Shown here in pieces: positions 28,547-36,267 of a stretch of DNA of 64,000 nucleotides. The notes under the pieces are model-generated. The model was not told the DNA's origin, made no database searches, and saw only the letters and a list, made by a program, of their open reading frames with translations. Within the stretch, counting starts at the first letter, position 1. Each line of letters opens with the position of its first letter. Made by a program: the position numbers and the translations under genes. The stretch is from Propionicimonas sp. (lineage in GTDB: Bacteria; Actinomycetota; Actinomycetes; Propionibacteriales; Propionibacteriaceae): NCBI GenBank assembly GCA_013791955.1, contig VMSW01000007.1:744001-808000 (forward strand), given 5' to 3'.

Positions 28547-28990
28547 GGGTGTAACCCCAACGGGGACTTTTCGGGGGCCCAGGATCGATCTAGCCTCTTT
28601 GTATCAGGGGGGAGCAGCCGCTACTCGGCGAACCGTAACTGGTGGGCAGCGACTGACCTGGATACCCATCGCAACGTCATGGGGTGGACGAGAGCCATGC
28701 TCGTCCACCCCATGTCCTGTTTGGTGGGCGGAAGGAAGCAAGTTTCCCAAGGACCGCCGTGGCCAGGGATGCCTCGTGGCGCTGATCGACCCAGTGGCTC
28801 TGCTCCCGAGATCGGGAGGCCAGGAAATCCACAACGACGAAGCAACTTAATTCGACGTATCGCCTAGTCGTGCGCGGTGTGAAAGTAGCCGATGCCGTTT
28901 GTCAAAATGGTCCTTGGCTATGCCCCCGGGGGTGTAGCCTGATGGTGGTTGAGCAAAGCAGCTGAACCAGATCAAGGAGAGTCAGAGGCA
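28547..28990 (+). promoter_or_regulatory. 444-bp gap upstream of the sulfur-carrier/Qmo-like operon
   Basis: No convincing gene was found here. The gap begins with small G/C hairpins immediately after dprA (GGGGT/ACCCC around GTA) that could end the dprA transcript. It contains the long hairpin at 28678-28714, listed separately, and a 10-bp GC palindrome CCCCCGGGGG at 28923-28932. AAGGAGA at 28974-28980 is the ribosome binding site of the next gene. Small open frames near 28600-28850 lack ribosome binding sites. The operon promoter must lie here or upstream, but I cannot locate it with confidence. Confidence 0.5.
28678..28714 (+). terminator. 15-bp perfect inverted repeat, possible terminator or RNA hairpin
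   Basis: CATGGGGTGGACGAG pairs perfectly with CTCGTCCACCCCATG around the seven-base loop AGCCATG, then TCCTGTTT follows. It lies about 130 bases after dprA and about 275 bases before the TusA-like gene. It may be the dprA terminator, the 3' end of a small RNA, or part of the leader of the sulfur operon. Confidence 0.6.
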
Positions 28991-29251
28991 ATGTCTGCGT
29001 CCGTGGAAGAACTCAAGGCCATCGCGTCCCCTGTCATCGTTGACGCTAGAGGCGTCTCCTGCCCCGGCCCCATCCTGGCGGCCAAGAAGCAGATCAGTGG
29101 CGTCACTGTCGGCAATGTCATGGAGGTGCTGGCGACTGATTCCGGCACCCTGAAAGATATTCCCGCCTGGTGCCGCAAGATGGGTCACGATTTCCTCGGC
29201 TCTTTTGAAGAGGCTGGTGCGATCCACCTGTTCTTGCGCAAAGCGAAGTAA
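28991..29251 (+). CDS. TusA-family sulfur carrier protein
   Basis: The 86-residue protein has the TusA/SirA/YeeD signature: VIVDARGVSCPGPILAAKK, with the persulfide-carrying Cys at residue 24 (C-P-G-P). Such proteins accept sulfane sulfur and hand it to tRNA thiolation, molybdopterin or dissimilatory sulfur pathways. ATG at 28991 follows AAGGAGA. An upstream TTG at 28949 would bypass that site. It is the first gene of a seven-gene operon containing DsrE- and Qmo-like proteins, so a redox or dissimilatory sulfur role is more likely than tRNA modification. That role is inference from context. Confidence 0.88.
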   Translation: MSASVEELKAIASPVIVDARGVSCPGPILAAKKQISGVTVGNVMEVLATDSGTLKDIPAWCRKMGHDFLGSFEEAGAIHLFLRKAK

Positions 29252-29254
29252 GCC

Positions 29255-29683
29255 ATGTCGCCAGAGATCCACCCCGACACGAACTCACCAAGGATCCTGG
29301 TCTTCTCCACGATCAACATCTCCGACCCCGGCATCGACCTGGCTGGGAGTCGCCATCTGGAGTACCCGGCGACGGTGCAGACCATGCCTGTTCCTTGCAG
29401 CAGTGGGCTCAAGCCCGCTTGGCTGATACATGCCCTTGAGAAGGGGTTTGACGGTGTCTTCGTCGCCTCAGATGGCGAAGAGTGCGCCTACCTTCCGGAT
29501 TGTGCGGAGCGAACCTCGAGGATCATCGCCGAAGCCCAGGCGATCATGACTGCTCGCGGGATCTCCCCGGACCGGCTCAAGATGGCCGCGGTGTGTTCGG
29601 TGTGCGCCGAACCCTTCGCCAACTACATGCGTGAATTCTCGGAGAAGCTAAAGCAGGTCCGCGCGGCTTCTTCCGTAGCGTGA
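29255..29683 (+). CDS. MvhD/FrhD-like small subunit (hydrogenase delta-type) with altered cysteines
   Basis: The 142-residue protein matches the MvhD/FrhD (PF02662) pattern in the block DLAGSRHLEYP, MPVPCSSG, ALEKGFDGVFVASDGEECAYL and GISPDRLKMAAVCSVCAEPF. In archaeal hydrogenase-Hdr complexes MvhD is the [2Fe-2S] electron bridge to HdrA. In some QmoB proteins it is a fused domain. Here the N-terminal CxxC pair of the classic family is missing (STINISDPG instead). C48, C77, C83, C114 and C117 remain. The gene starts three bases after the TusA-like gene. The family call is by motif, so it needs an HMM test. Confidence 0.72.
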   Translation: MSPEIHPDTNSPRILVFSTINISDPGIDLAGSRHLEYPATVQTMPVPCSSGLKPAWLIHALEKGFDGVFVASDGEECAYLPDCAERTSRIIAEAQAIMTARGISPDRLKMAAVCSVCAEPFANYMREFSEKLKQVRAASSVA

Positions 29684-29719
29684 ACTATCTCTAAAAACAA
29701 ACAGAAAGCGGTGACAAAG

Positions 29720-30199
29720 ATGTCGAAGAAGACCATCATTGTCTTCAGCGGAGACTACGATCGCGTGATGGCTGCATTCATCATTGCGAACGGTGCCGCA
29801 GCAATGGACGACGAAGTAACTATGTTCTTCACCTTCTGGGGCCTTTCGGCTCTGCGCAAGCAGCCTAATCCGGGAGCCCCGGCTGCGGCAAAGAGTGGCT
29901 TGCAGAAGGTGTTTTCCGGAATGCTGCCAAAGCATCCTGAGAAGCTCGGCCTGTCTAAATTCAACTTCGCTGGCGCTGGCCGCATGATGATGAAGAAGGT
30001 CATGAAGTCCGAGAACGTAATGACGGTTTCCGAATTGCTGGAGACCGCCCAGGAGCAAGGCATCAAGATGATCGCCTGCACCATGTCGATGGACGTCCTG
30101 GGCATCGGCAAGGAAGAGCTGATCGATGGGATCGAATACGCCGGCGTCGCCACCTATCTGGGTGAAGCGGACGAGGCGAACGTCAACCTCTTCATCTAG
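29720..30199 (+). CDS. DsrE/DsrF/DsrH-like (DsrE2-type) protein
   Basis: The 159-residue protein resembles the DsrE2 family of sulfur-transfer proteins. It has an N-terminal KKTIIVFSGDYDRVMAAFI strand-helix unit, a TMFFTFWGL segment, and the conserved Cys at residue 120 in MIACTMSMDVLGI. DsrE-type proteins exchange persulfide sulfur with TusA. ATG at 29720 begins the conserved region. A GTG at 29711 is an alternative and neither has a strong ribosome binding site. Co-occurrence with a TusA-like gene in one operon supports a sulfur-relay function. Confidence 0.82.
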   Translation: MSKKTIIVFSGDYDRVMAAFIIANGAAAMDDEVTMFFTFWGLSALRKQPNPGAPAAAKSGLQKVFSGMLPKHPEKLGLSKFNFAGAGRMMMKKVMKSENVMTVSELLETAQEQGIKMIACTMSMDVLGIGKEELIDGIEYAGVATYLGEADEANVNLFI

Positions 30200-30239
30200 C
30201 TAGAGCGGGAAGTCAGCGGTGACAAGCAAGGAGACTGCG

Positions 30240-33002
30240 ATGGACTACGACGTCCTGGTGTTGGGCAGCGGTATCGGGGGCATGGAGTCCTCGATCAAAT
30301 TGGCTGACATGGGCTACCAGGTCCTGTTGGTGGAGAAGGAGGCCAGTGTTGGCGGTCGGATGATCTTGTTGAGCAAGGTGTTCCCGACCCTGGACTGCGC
30401 TTCCTGTATCTCGGGGCCGAAAATGTCAACGACCATTAATCACCCCAACATCAAGACGCTCGCCTACAGCGAGATCGATCACATCAGCAGAAATACGCAT
30501 GGTGGATTCCAGGTGACGGTTCGCGAGAAGGCGAAGTTTGTCGACTGGGCGGCCTGCACCGGCTGCGATGTGTGTCAGAAGGAGTGCACGGTCGCAGTCC
30601 CTGATCAGTTCAACGCTGAACTAGCCCCGCGTCGAGCTGCCTACATCGCTTTTCCCCAAGCCGTACCGAAGAAGGCGATTCTCGATCGCTCTGGAACATC
30701 GCCCTGTATCGCGGCTTGCCCGGCGGGTATCAAGGCACATGGCTACGTCTCGCTGACGCGCACCGGCAAGTACGAAGAGGCTTTTCAGCTGAATCTTGAT
30801 GCGACGCCCCTGGTGGGCACGCTGGGACGGGCCTGCTACGCACCCTGCGAAAACGGCTGCACCCGCAGCCAGGTCGAGGGCACTCTGCCCATCCGGATGA
30901 TCAAGCGCTACGTCGCTGACGAGCACTACGCGACTCACGAAGGTCCGGGCGTCGAGGTGTCGCCACCGACCGGCAAGTCGGTCGCGGTCGTCGGTTCCGG
31001 CCCCGCCGGGCTAACTGCCGCTTGGCAACTGGCCCGTCAAGGCCACCGCGTCACCATCCACGAGGCTCAGGCAAGCCCCGGCGGGTACGCCCGCCACGGC
31101 ATTCCGAGCTTCCGGTTGCCCAAGGATGTTGTCGAGGCCGATATCGCCAACCTGACGGCAATCGGAGTTGAGATCATCTGCAACTCCCCGGTCGCTGACC
31201 TTCAGGCGCTGAAGGATTCCGGCTACGACGCGGTCGTTATTGCCACCGGAGCTCATCGCGAAGCCGCGTTGGACGCCGCCGGTGTTGACGCAGCCGGGGT
31301 GGTGTCAGGGCTTTCCTACTTGAAGGACTCCGCGGCTGAGGTTGGTCCGGATCTCACCGGAAAGCGAGTAGTGGTGGTCGGCGGAGACGTGGTCGCCATG
31401 AACGCCGCCCGGACGGCATTGCGCCAAGGTGCTACCTCGGCCACCGTAGTTGCCGAGGCTGGCAAGCCCGGTGCGCTGCCCTGCAACGAGATCGAGTACA
31501 CCGAAGCTGCCGCCGAAGGGGTGGAGTTCGTCTTCTCCACCAGCGTCGCTGAACTCCGCACCGCTGCCAGCGGTGAGGTGACCGCGGTGCGCTGCGTTCC
31601 ATTCAGCGCACCGAGCACTTCGGCTGACGCATCCGAGGATGCCGAGGCTGGCGAGACTGTCCAGGCTGCTGCCGCTCCGGCGACAGCGTCCACGGCGGCC
31701 AGCGAACTGGTGGCCGATCTGGTGATCACCTGCCTGGGCCTTGACGTGGACGAGTCGTTGTTCGTCGAGCTAGCTGGCGTTGGCAACAAGTCCCGCATTC
31801 TGGCCAACCGGCGCTCGCTGCAAACCAAGGCCAAGTGGCTGTTCGCAGCAGGGGATGTGGCCAGTGGCCTCTCGACGATCACCAGGGCCGTTGGCTCGGG
31901 ACGGCGAGCTGCCCACATGGTCGATCGCTTCTTGAAGGGCGAGTCGCTGGACGGCTTCGAGCTGGACAGCAAGCTCTCCACGACCAAGCACCGCGATGTG
32001 TTGGCCAGGCATTCATCGATTACCCATCGCGATCCGGTCACTGGTCAGGTGCGGCTCAACCAACAGCCGCGGGACTTCGCCGAAATCGAAGCTGGGCTCA
32101 CCGAGGAAGAGGCCCGCTCTGGGGCCGGTTCCTGCCTGGACTGCGGGATCTGTTCGGAATGCCAGGAGTGCGCCAAGCAGTGTCCGGCATTCGCCATCGA
32201 CATGACCCAACGCGACAAGGTGTCTGAGGTTGAAGTGGGTGCGGTGGTGGTTTCCACCGGGCACAAGCTGTTCGCCGCTGACCTCAAGCCGGAGTACGGC
32301 TTCGGCAAGTTCCCCAACGTCATCACCGCGATGCAGATGGACCGCCTGCTGGCGCCCACTCGTCCGTTCAACACAGTGCTGAGACCCGGTGACGGCAAGG
32401 TCCCCGACCGCATCGCCTACATCTCCTGCACTGGTTCGCGAGACAAGACCGTGGGCAATCCGCTGTGCTCGAAGTTCTGCTGCATGTATTCGATCAAGCA
32501 GAACCAGCTGATCATGGGCGCGCTGCCACTGGCCGACGTCACCATGCACTACATGGACATGCGGGCGGCCGGTAAGCGCTACGAGGAGTTCTACACCCAG
32601 GCTCGTGACATGGGGGCGCAGTACATCAAGGGCCGCGTGGCCAAGATCACCGAAGAAGAAAACGGTGACCTGCTGGTTCGCTATGAGGACATCGAGAACG
32701 GTGGTGGCATCGTCGAAGCGAGCTACGACCTGGTGGTCCTGGCGGTTGGCATCCAACCCAACCGTGACGTGGAGAACCTGTTCACTGATGCGCCGCTGGG
32801 CCTGGACGAGTACTACTACGTGGCCGAACCCAGTGCTGAGCTGAGTCCCGGGCAGACCAATATCCCTGGCGTTTTCGTGGCAGGTACGGCCGCAGGCGCC
32901 AAGGACATCGTGGACACCATCCTGCACGCCGGCGCAGCCGTGGCCCAGGTGGCAGCCCACCTCGAACACCAACACTTCGCTGAGCAGGAGGCCCTGGTAT
33001 GA
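30240..33002 (+). CDS. HdrA/QmoA-like flavoprotein with inserted GltD-like NAD(P)H-oxidoreductase module
   Basis: This 920-residue protein is a three-part fusion. Residues 1-125 are the HdrA start: FAD motif LGSGIGGMESS, the HdrA CxxC in LDCASC (C53, C56) and a ferredoxin-like C106-C109-C112-C116 set. Residues about 130-565 look like a complete GltD/NfnB-type domain: SPCIAACP and YAPCENGC, FAD motif VVGSGPAGLTAAW, and a second Rossmann motif GGDVVAMNAART. From about residue 632 HdrA resumes with CLDCGICSECQECAKQCP, SCTGSRD and CSKFCCMYSIKQ. The start ATG follows AAGGAG by six bases. The second Rossmann motif lacks one expected Gly, so NAD(P) binding is uncertain. It overlaps the next gene by four bases. 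Confidence 0.88.
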   Translation: MDYDVLVLGSGIGGMESSIKLADMGYQVLLVEKEASVGGRMILLSKVFPTLDCASCISGPKMSTTINHPNIKTLAYSEIDHISRNTHGGFQVTVREKAKFVDWAACTGCDVCQKECTVAVPDQFNAELAPRRAAYIAFPQAVPKKAILDRSGTSPCIAACPAGIKAHGYVSLTRTGKYEEAFQLNLDATPLVGTLGRACYAPCENGCTRSQVEGTLPIRMIKRYVADEHYATHEGPGVEVSPPTGKSVAVVGSGPAGLTAAWQLARQGHRVTIHEAQASPGGYARHGIPSFRLPKDVVEADIANLTAIGVEIICNSPVADLQALKDSGYDAVVIATGAHREAALDAAGVDAAGVVSGLSYLKDSAAEVGPDLTGKRVVVVGGDVVAMNAARTALRQGATSATVVAEAGKPGALPCNEIEYTEAAAEGVEFVFSTSVAELRTAASGEVTAVRCVPFSAPSTSADASEDAEAGETVQAAAAPATASTAASELVADLVITCLGLDVDESLFVELAGVGNKSRILANRRSLQTKAKWLFAAGDVASGLSTITRAVGSGRRAAHMVDRFLKGESLDGFELDSKLSTTKHRDVLARHSSITHRDPVTGQVRLNQQPRDFAEIEAGLTEEEARSGAGSCLDCGICSECQECAKQCPAFAIDMTQRDKVSEVEVGAVVVSTGHKLFAADLKPEYGFGKFPNVITAMQMDRLLAPTRPFNTVLRPGDGKVPDRIAYISCTGSRDKTVGNPLCSKFCCMYSIKQNQLIMGALPLADVTMHYMDMRAAGKRYEEFYTQARDMGAQYIKGRVAKITEEENGDLLVRYEDIENGGGIVEASYDLVVLAVGIQPNRDVENLFTDAPLGLDEYYYVAEPSAELSPGQTNIPGVFVAGTAAGAKDIVDTILHAGAAVAQVAAHLEHQHFAEQEALV

Positions 33003-34789
33003 GCGAGAACGAAGCCACCCCTGTGGGCAAGGTCGCACCAGAAGACCGCCGGATCGGCGTCTACATCTGCCACTGTGGCGGCAACATCTCCGACTACGTA
33101 GATGTGGAAGCCGTCCGGGAAGCATTGGCTGACGAGCCCGGCGTGGTCGTTTCCACCACGGAGCTGTTCGCCTGTTCAGACGGCACCCAGCACGACATGA
33201 TCGATGCGATCAAGGAGAAGCAGCTCGACGGGCTGGTGGTCGCCTCCTGTTCACCGAAGCTGCATCAGGTGACCTTCCGCAATGTTGCCGCCCGGGCGGG
33301 GATGAACCCCTACACCTACTCCCAGGTGAACGTGCGTGAGCAGGGCTCCTGGGCGCACCAGCACGACAAAGCTGGCGCTACCGAGAAGGTGATTGGCCTG
33401 GTGCGCTCCAGTGTGGCCAAGACGAGATTGTCTGATGCTCTGGAGCCGCTGCGGTTCGACACCGTGCCGCGAGCACTGGTCGTTGGCGGCGGGATCGCCG
33501 GGTTGCGGGCCGCGATTGGCCTGGCCGAGATCGGCCTCGAAGCAGTGGTGGTCGAGAAGGCCCCCGAAGTTGGGGGTTGGGTTGGCCGCCATGGCGAGAC
33601 CTTCCCTTCGAATGCTGCCGGACGCGACCAGATCGCCTCGTTGACCGAGCAGATCAAGCAGCGCCGCGACATCACCGTCTACACCAACGCTGAGCTGACC
33701 GGAAAGTCAGGCACCTTCGGCAACTACAGCGCCGAAATCACGCTGCATCGCGAAGGCGGCGACAAGACCCTGAGCGTCGACGTCGGCTCGATCATCGTCG
33801 CGACAGGCTTCGATTCCTACGCCCCCGACGATGGCGAGTTCGGCTACGGCATCGACGGAGTGGTCACCCTCCCGCAGTTCAAAGAACTGGTGGACGCCTC
33901 CGAGGTCGGCAAACTCACCTACAACGGGCGCCCGGTGCGCTCGGTCGGCTATGTCTACTGCGTCGGGTCCAGGCAAGAGGCAGGTGGCAACGAGTACTGC
34001 TCGAAGTTCTGCTGCACCGCCGCGATTCACGCCTCAGTGCTGGTGAACAAGCTGGATCCGGGCATTCGGCAGTTCCACCTGTATCGCGACGTGCGGGCCT
34101 ACGGGCGCAACGAGTTGCTTTACAACGAAACGCGCGATGCCGGCTCGGTCTTCCTGAAATTCGCCGACGATGCCCCGCCAACAGTGGCGAAGCTACCGAG
34201 CGGCGGTCTGGGACTCACCATCACCGATCTGCTTACCGATAGCCGCGAAGTGACGATTCCGGTCGATCTGGTGGTGTTGGTGACGGGGATGGTGCCGAGG
34301 CAGAACAAGTCCCTGGTGGATCTGCTGAAACTTCCGTTGGGTACCGATGGCTTCTTCAACGAGATCCATCCCAAGCTGCGCCCGGTGGAGACGGTGGTGG
34401 ACGGCGTGATGATCGCCGGCTGCTGCCAGAGTCCGCGCACCGCTGGGGAAAGCGTTGCAGCTGGCCTGGCCGCAGTGGCCCAAAGCGCAGCCCTGCTGAA
34501 AAAGGGCTACGCCGAACTCGAGCCGCTGGTGGCCAGGATCGATCCGGAGAAATGCACCGGAAGCGGGGACTGCCTCACCGCCTGTCCCTACGACTCGATC
34601 ACCAGTATCGAATGGGACGGTCGCCAGATCGCCTCAGTTGACCCAGCGACCTGCAAGGGCTGCGGCGGTTGCATCCCGGTTTGCGGGGCTGATGCCATCG
34701 ACCTGCTCGGCTACACCGACGCCCAGATGCGGGCTGCGATCGAAGAGATGTTTGAGGCCAGTGTGCCAGTGAAGGAGCCGGTGGCATGA
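32999..34789 (+). CDS. HdrA/QmoB-like flavoprotein, FAD and C-terminal ferredoxin domains
   Basis: The 596-residue protein starts like archaeal HdrA (VYICHCGGNISDYVDVEAV, VVASCSPKLHQVTFR). It then has an FAD domain with VVGGGIAGLRAA, but the Cys pair usually found after the FAD motif is replaced by FPSNAAGRD. SKFCCTAAIHAS follows. The C-terminus has two ferredoxin motifs: C519-TGSGD-C525-LTA-C529, where the second Cys is Ser (S522), and C552-C555-C558-C562. QmoB-like subunits pass electrons between HdrA/QmoA and the membrane subunit. The start overlaps the upstream stop (ATGA), and the stop overlaps the next start. Confidence 0.85.
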   Translation: MSENEATPVGKVAPEDRRIGVYICHCGGNISDYVDVEAVREALADEPGVVVSTTELFACSDGTQHDMIDAIKEKQLDGLVVASCSPKLHQVTFRNVAARAGMNPYTYSQVNVREQGSWAHQHDKAGATEKVIGLVRSSVAKTRLSDALEPLRFDTVPRALVVGGGIAGLRAAIGLAEIGLEAVVVEKAPEVGGWVGRHGETFPSNAAGRDQIASLTEQIKQRRDITVYTNAELTGKSGTFGNYSAEITLHREGGDKTLSVDVGSIIVATGFDSYAPDDGEFGYGIDGVVTLPQFKELVDASEVGKLTYNGRPVRSVGYVYCVGSRQEAGGNEYCSKFCCTAAIHASVLVNKLDPGIRQFHLYRDVRAYGRNELLYNETRDAGSVFLKFADDAPPTVAKLPSGGLGLTITDLLTDSREVTIPVDLVVLVTGMVPRQNKSLVDLLKLPLGTDGFFNEIHPKLRPVETVVDGVMIAGCCQSPRTAGESVAAGLAAVAQSAALLKKGYAELEPLVARIDPEKCTGSGDCLTACPYDSITSIEWDGRQIASVDPATCKGCGGCIPVCGADAIDLLGYTDAQMRAAIEEMFEASVPVKEPVA

Positions 34790-35031
34790 ACCAGACGCTG
34801 CGTGACCCGCGTGAAGTGATGCGCGAGGAGATGCTGATGCATGCACCGATCCTCGCCGCCGTTGCCGAAGAGCCGTTGACCATTCCGCAGATTGCCGAAC
34901 GGATCGGGCATCCCGCTCCCGAAGTGGTCTATTGGGTGATGGGGATGCGGCGCTATGGCTTCCTCTCAGAAAGCGGTGACGCCGATGACGACGGCTTCTT
35001 CGCCTACGCCGCTACCGGAAGGCAGGTCTAA
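34786..35031 (+). CDS. Small putative winged-helix protein inside the Qmo-like operon
   Basis: This 81-residue protein was not assigned to a family. Residues about 30-62 (LTIPQIAERIGHPAPEVVYWVMGMRRYGFL) resemble a helix-turn-helix/winged-helix unit, and the tail is acidic. It overlaps the QmoB-like gene by four bases and sits two bases before the QmoC-like gene, so it is co-translated. It could be a small assembly factor or a DNA-binding regulator of the operon, but sequence alone does not decide this. Confidence 0.65.
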   Translation: MNQTLRDPREVMREEMLMHAPILAAVAEEPLTIPQIAERIGHPAPEVVYWVMGMRRYGFLSESGDADDDGFFAYAATGRQV

Positions 35032-35033
35032 CG

Positions 35034-36209
35034 ATGGCCACCTTGGTGAACCCGAATCTGATTACCGACCTACAGAAGTTCGGCGCCGCTGACGTCAACG
35101 CCTGCTTCTCCTGTGGCAACTGCACCGCGATCTGCCCGCTGGCCGACAACGATGCCACCTTCCCGCGGCGCTTCATTCGGCTGGCCCAGGTTGGCTTGAC
35201 TGACGACCTGGTTACCAGCAAGGAGTTGTGGACCTGCTACCAATGCGGCATGTGCACCTCCCGGTGCCCGCAAGAAGCTGATCCGGCTGAGTTCATGGCT
35301 ACTGCTCGGCGCTACGCCATCGCCAAGCTCGACCGGACCGGCATCGCTCGAGCGATGTACACCAGCCCGGTGGCTGCGGCCGTGATTTCCCTGGTTGGAC
35401 TGGTGATCTTTGGCGGCTTCTTCGCGTCAGTGAAGGCATCTGCTGAGGAAAGGCTCGTCTTCGGCGTCCCGTATGAGTGGATTCACTTGGTGGGACTCGT
35501 AGTCATGATCCTGGTCGTGCTGATCGCCGTGTTCAACCTGGCGATGATGGCGCGGGCTACTGCAAAGCGAGACGAGGTCAGCGCCAAGTCGCTGTTCGGA
35601 TCCAGGAAGGCCTGGGGCAACACCCTGCGAGCCGTGTGGTACTCGGTCGGAGTTGAGTCGCTGGGCCAGAAGCGCTACCGCGAGGATTGCGAGGACGACG
35701 ACCCCAAGGAGCCGCTGTACCGGCGCCGTTGGCTGATTCACTTCTTGACCGTGTGGGGTTTCCTGGCGCTGTTTGCGGCGACGTTGATCCACTACGGAAG
35801 TGACATCATCGGCTTGCAGGGGGCCGCTGTGGGTGTGGTTGCCTTGGTGGCTCGGCTCGTGGGCACGGTCGGCGGGGTAGCGATGATGTACGGCGTCACC
35901 TGGTTCATGATCAACCGCAAGCAGAAGGTGAGCGCTGCCGCGCAGCACAGTGCGCCCTCGGATTGGCTGTTCCTGTGGATGCTATGGATCACTGGCCTGA
36001 CCGGCTTCATCATCGAGGTCTCGCTGTACCTGCCGCAGGATCATCCGCAGCCGTGGGCGTATGTGTTGTTCCTGGTGCATGTGGCGATCGCGATGGAGTT
36101 GGTGTTGTTCCTGCCGTTCACCAAGTTCGCTCATGTGATGTACCGACCGGTGGCGCTGTTCTTCTACGCACTCGCTAAGCAGCGTTCTGCGGAGTTGCAG
36201 TCGGTCTGA
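35034..36209 (+). CDS. QmoC-like membrane subunit: HdrC ferredoxin fused to cytochrome b-type domain
   Basis: The 391-residue protein joins an HdrC-like N-terminus with two [4Fe-4S] motifs (C24-C27-C30-C34 and C68-C71-C74-C78, each ending in CP) to about six transmembrane segments of a NarI/HdrE-type cytochrome b domain. This layout is that of QmoC, the quinone-interacting subunit of the Qmo complex. Histidines at WIHLVGL, IHFLTVWG, LIHYG and LVHVAIAM are heme-ligand candidates. It is the last gene of the operon, two bases after the small winged-helix gene, and a terminator follows. A DsrMK-type subunit is the nearest alternative. Confidence 0.83.
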   Translation: MATLVNPNLITDLQKFGAADVNACFSCGNCTAICPLADNDATFPRRFIRLAQVGLTDDLVTSKELWTCYQCGMCTSRCPQEADPAEFMATARRYAIAKLDRTGIARAMYTSPVAAAVISLVGLVIFGGFFASVKASAEERLVFGVPYEWIHLVGLVVMILVVLIAVFNLAMMARATAKRDEVSAKSLFGSRKAWGNTLRAVWYSVGVESLGQKRYREDCEDDDPKEPLYRRRWLIHFLTVWGFLALFAATLIHYGSDIIGLQGAAVGVVALVARLVGTVGGVAMMYGVTWFMINRKQKVSAAAQHSAPSDWLFLWMLWITGLTGFIIEVSLYLPQDHPQPWAYVLFLVHVAIAMELVLFLPFTKFAHVMYRPVALFFYALAKQRSAELQSV

Positions 36210-36227
36210 GTTAACGTCTTGCGGCAG

Positions 36228-36254
36228 CCCTGGTCGAGCACCCCTCGACCAGGG
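36228..36254. terminator. Bidirectional terminator between the Qmo-like operon and the UvrA-like gene
   Basis: CCCTGGTCGAG and CTCGACCAGGG form a perfect 11-bp stem around CACCC. It lies between two genes that converge (QmoC-like ends at 36209, the reverse-strand ATPase ends at 36268). No T-run follows on either side, so efficiency is uncertain. Confidence 0.75.
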
Positions 36255-36267
36255 CCGTGCCACGTCA

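Noticed and set aside
28599-28850. Small open reading frames upstream of the sulfur operon
   Set aside because: They lack ribosome binding sites, cross the strong hairpin at 28678-28714, and their composition is unlike neighbouring proteins. They look like chance frames.
28923-28932. GC palindrome CCCCCGGGGG upstream of the TusA-like gene
   Set aside because: A ten-base, all-GC palindrome is expected by chance in this GC-rich genome and no second copy was found, so a regulator site cannot be claimed.
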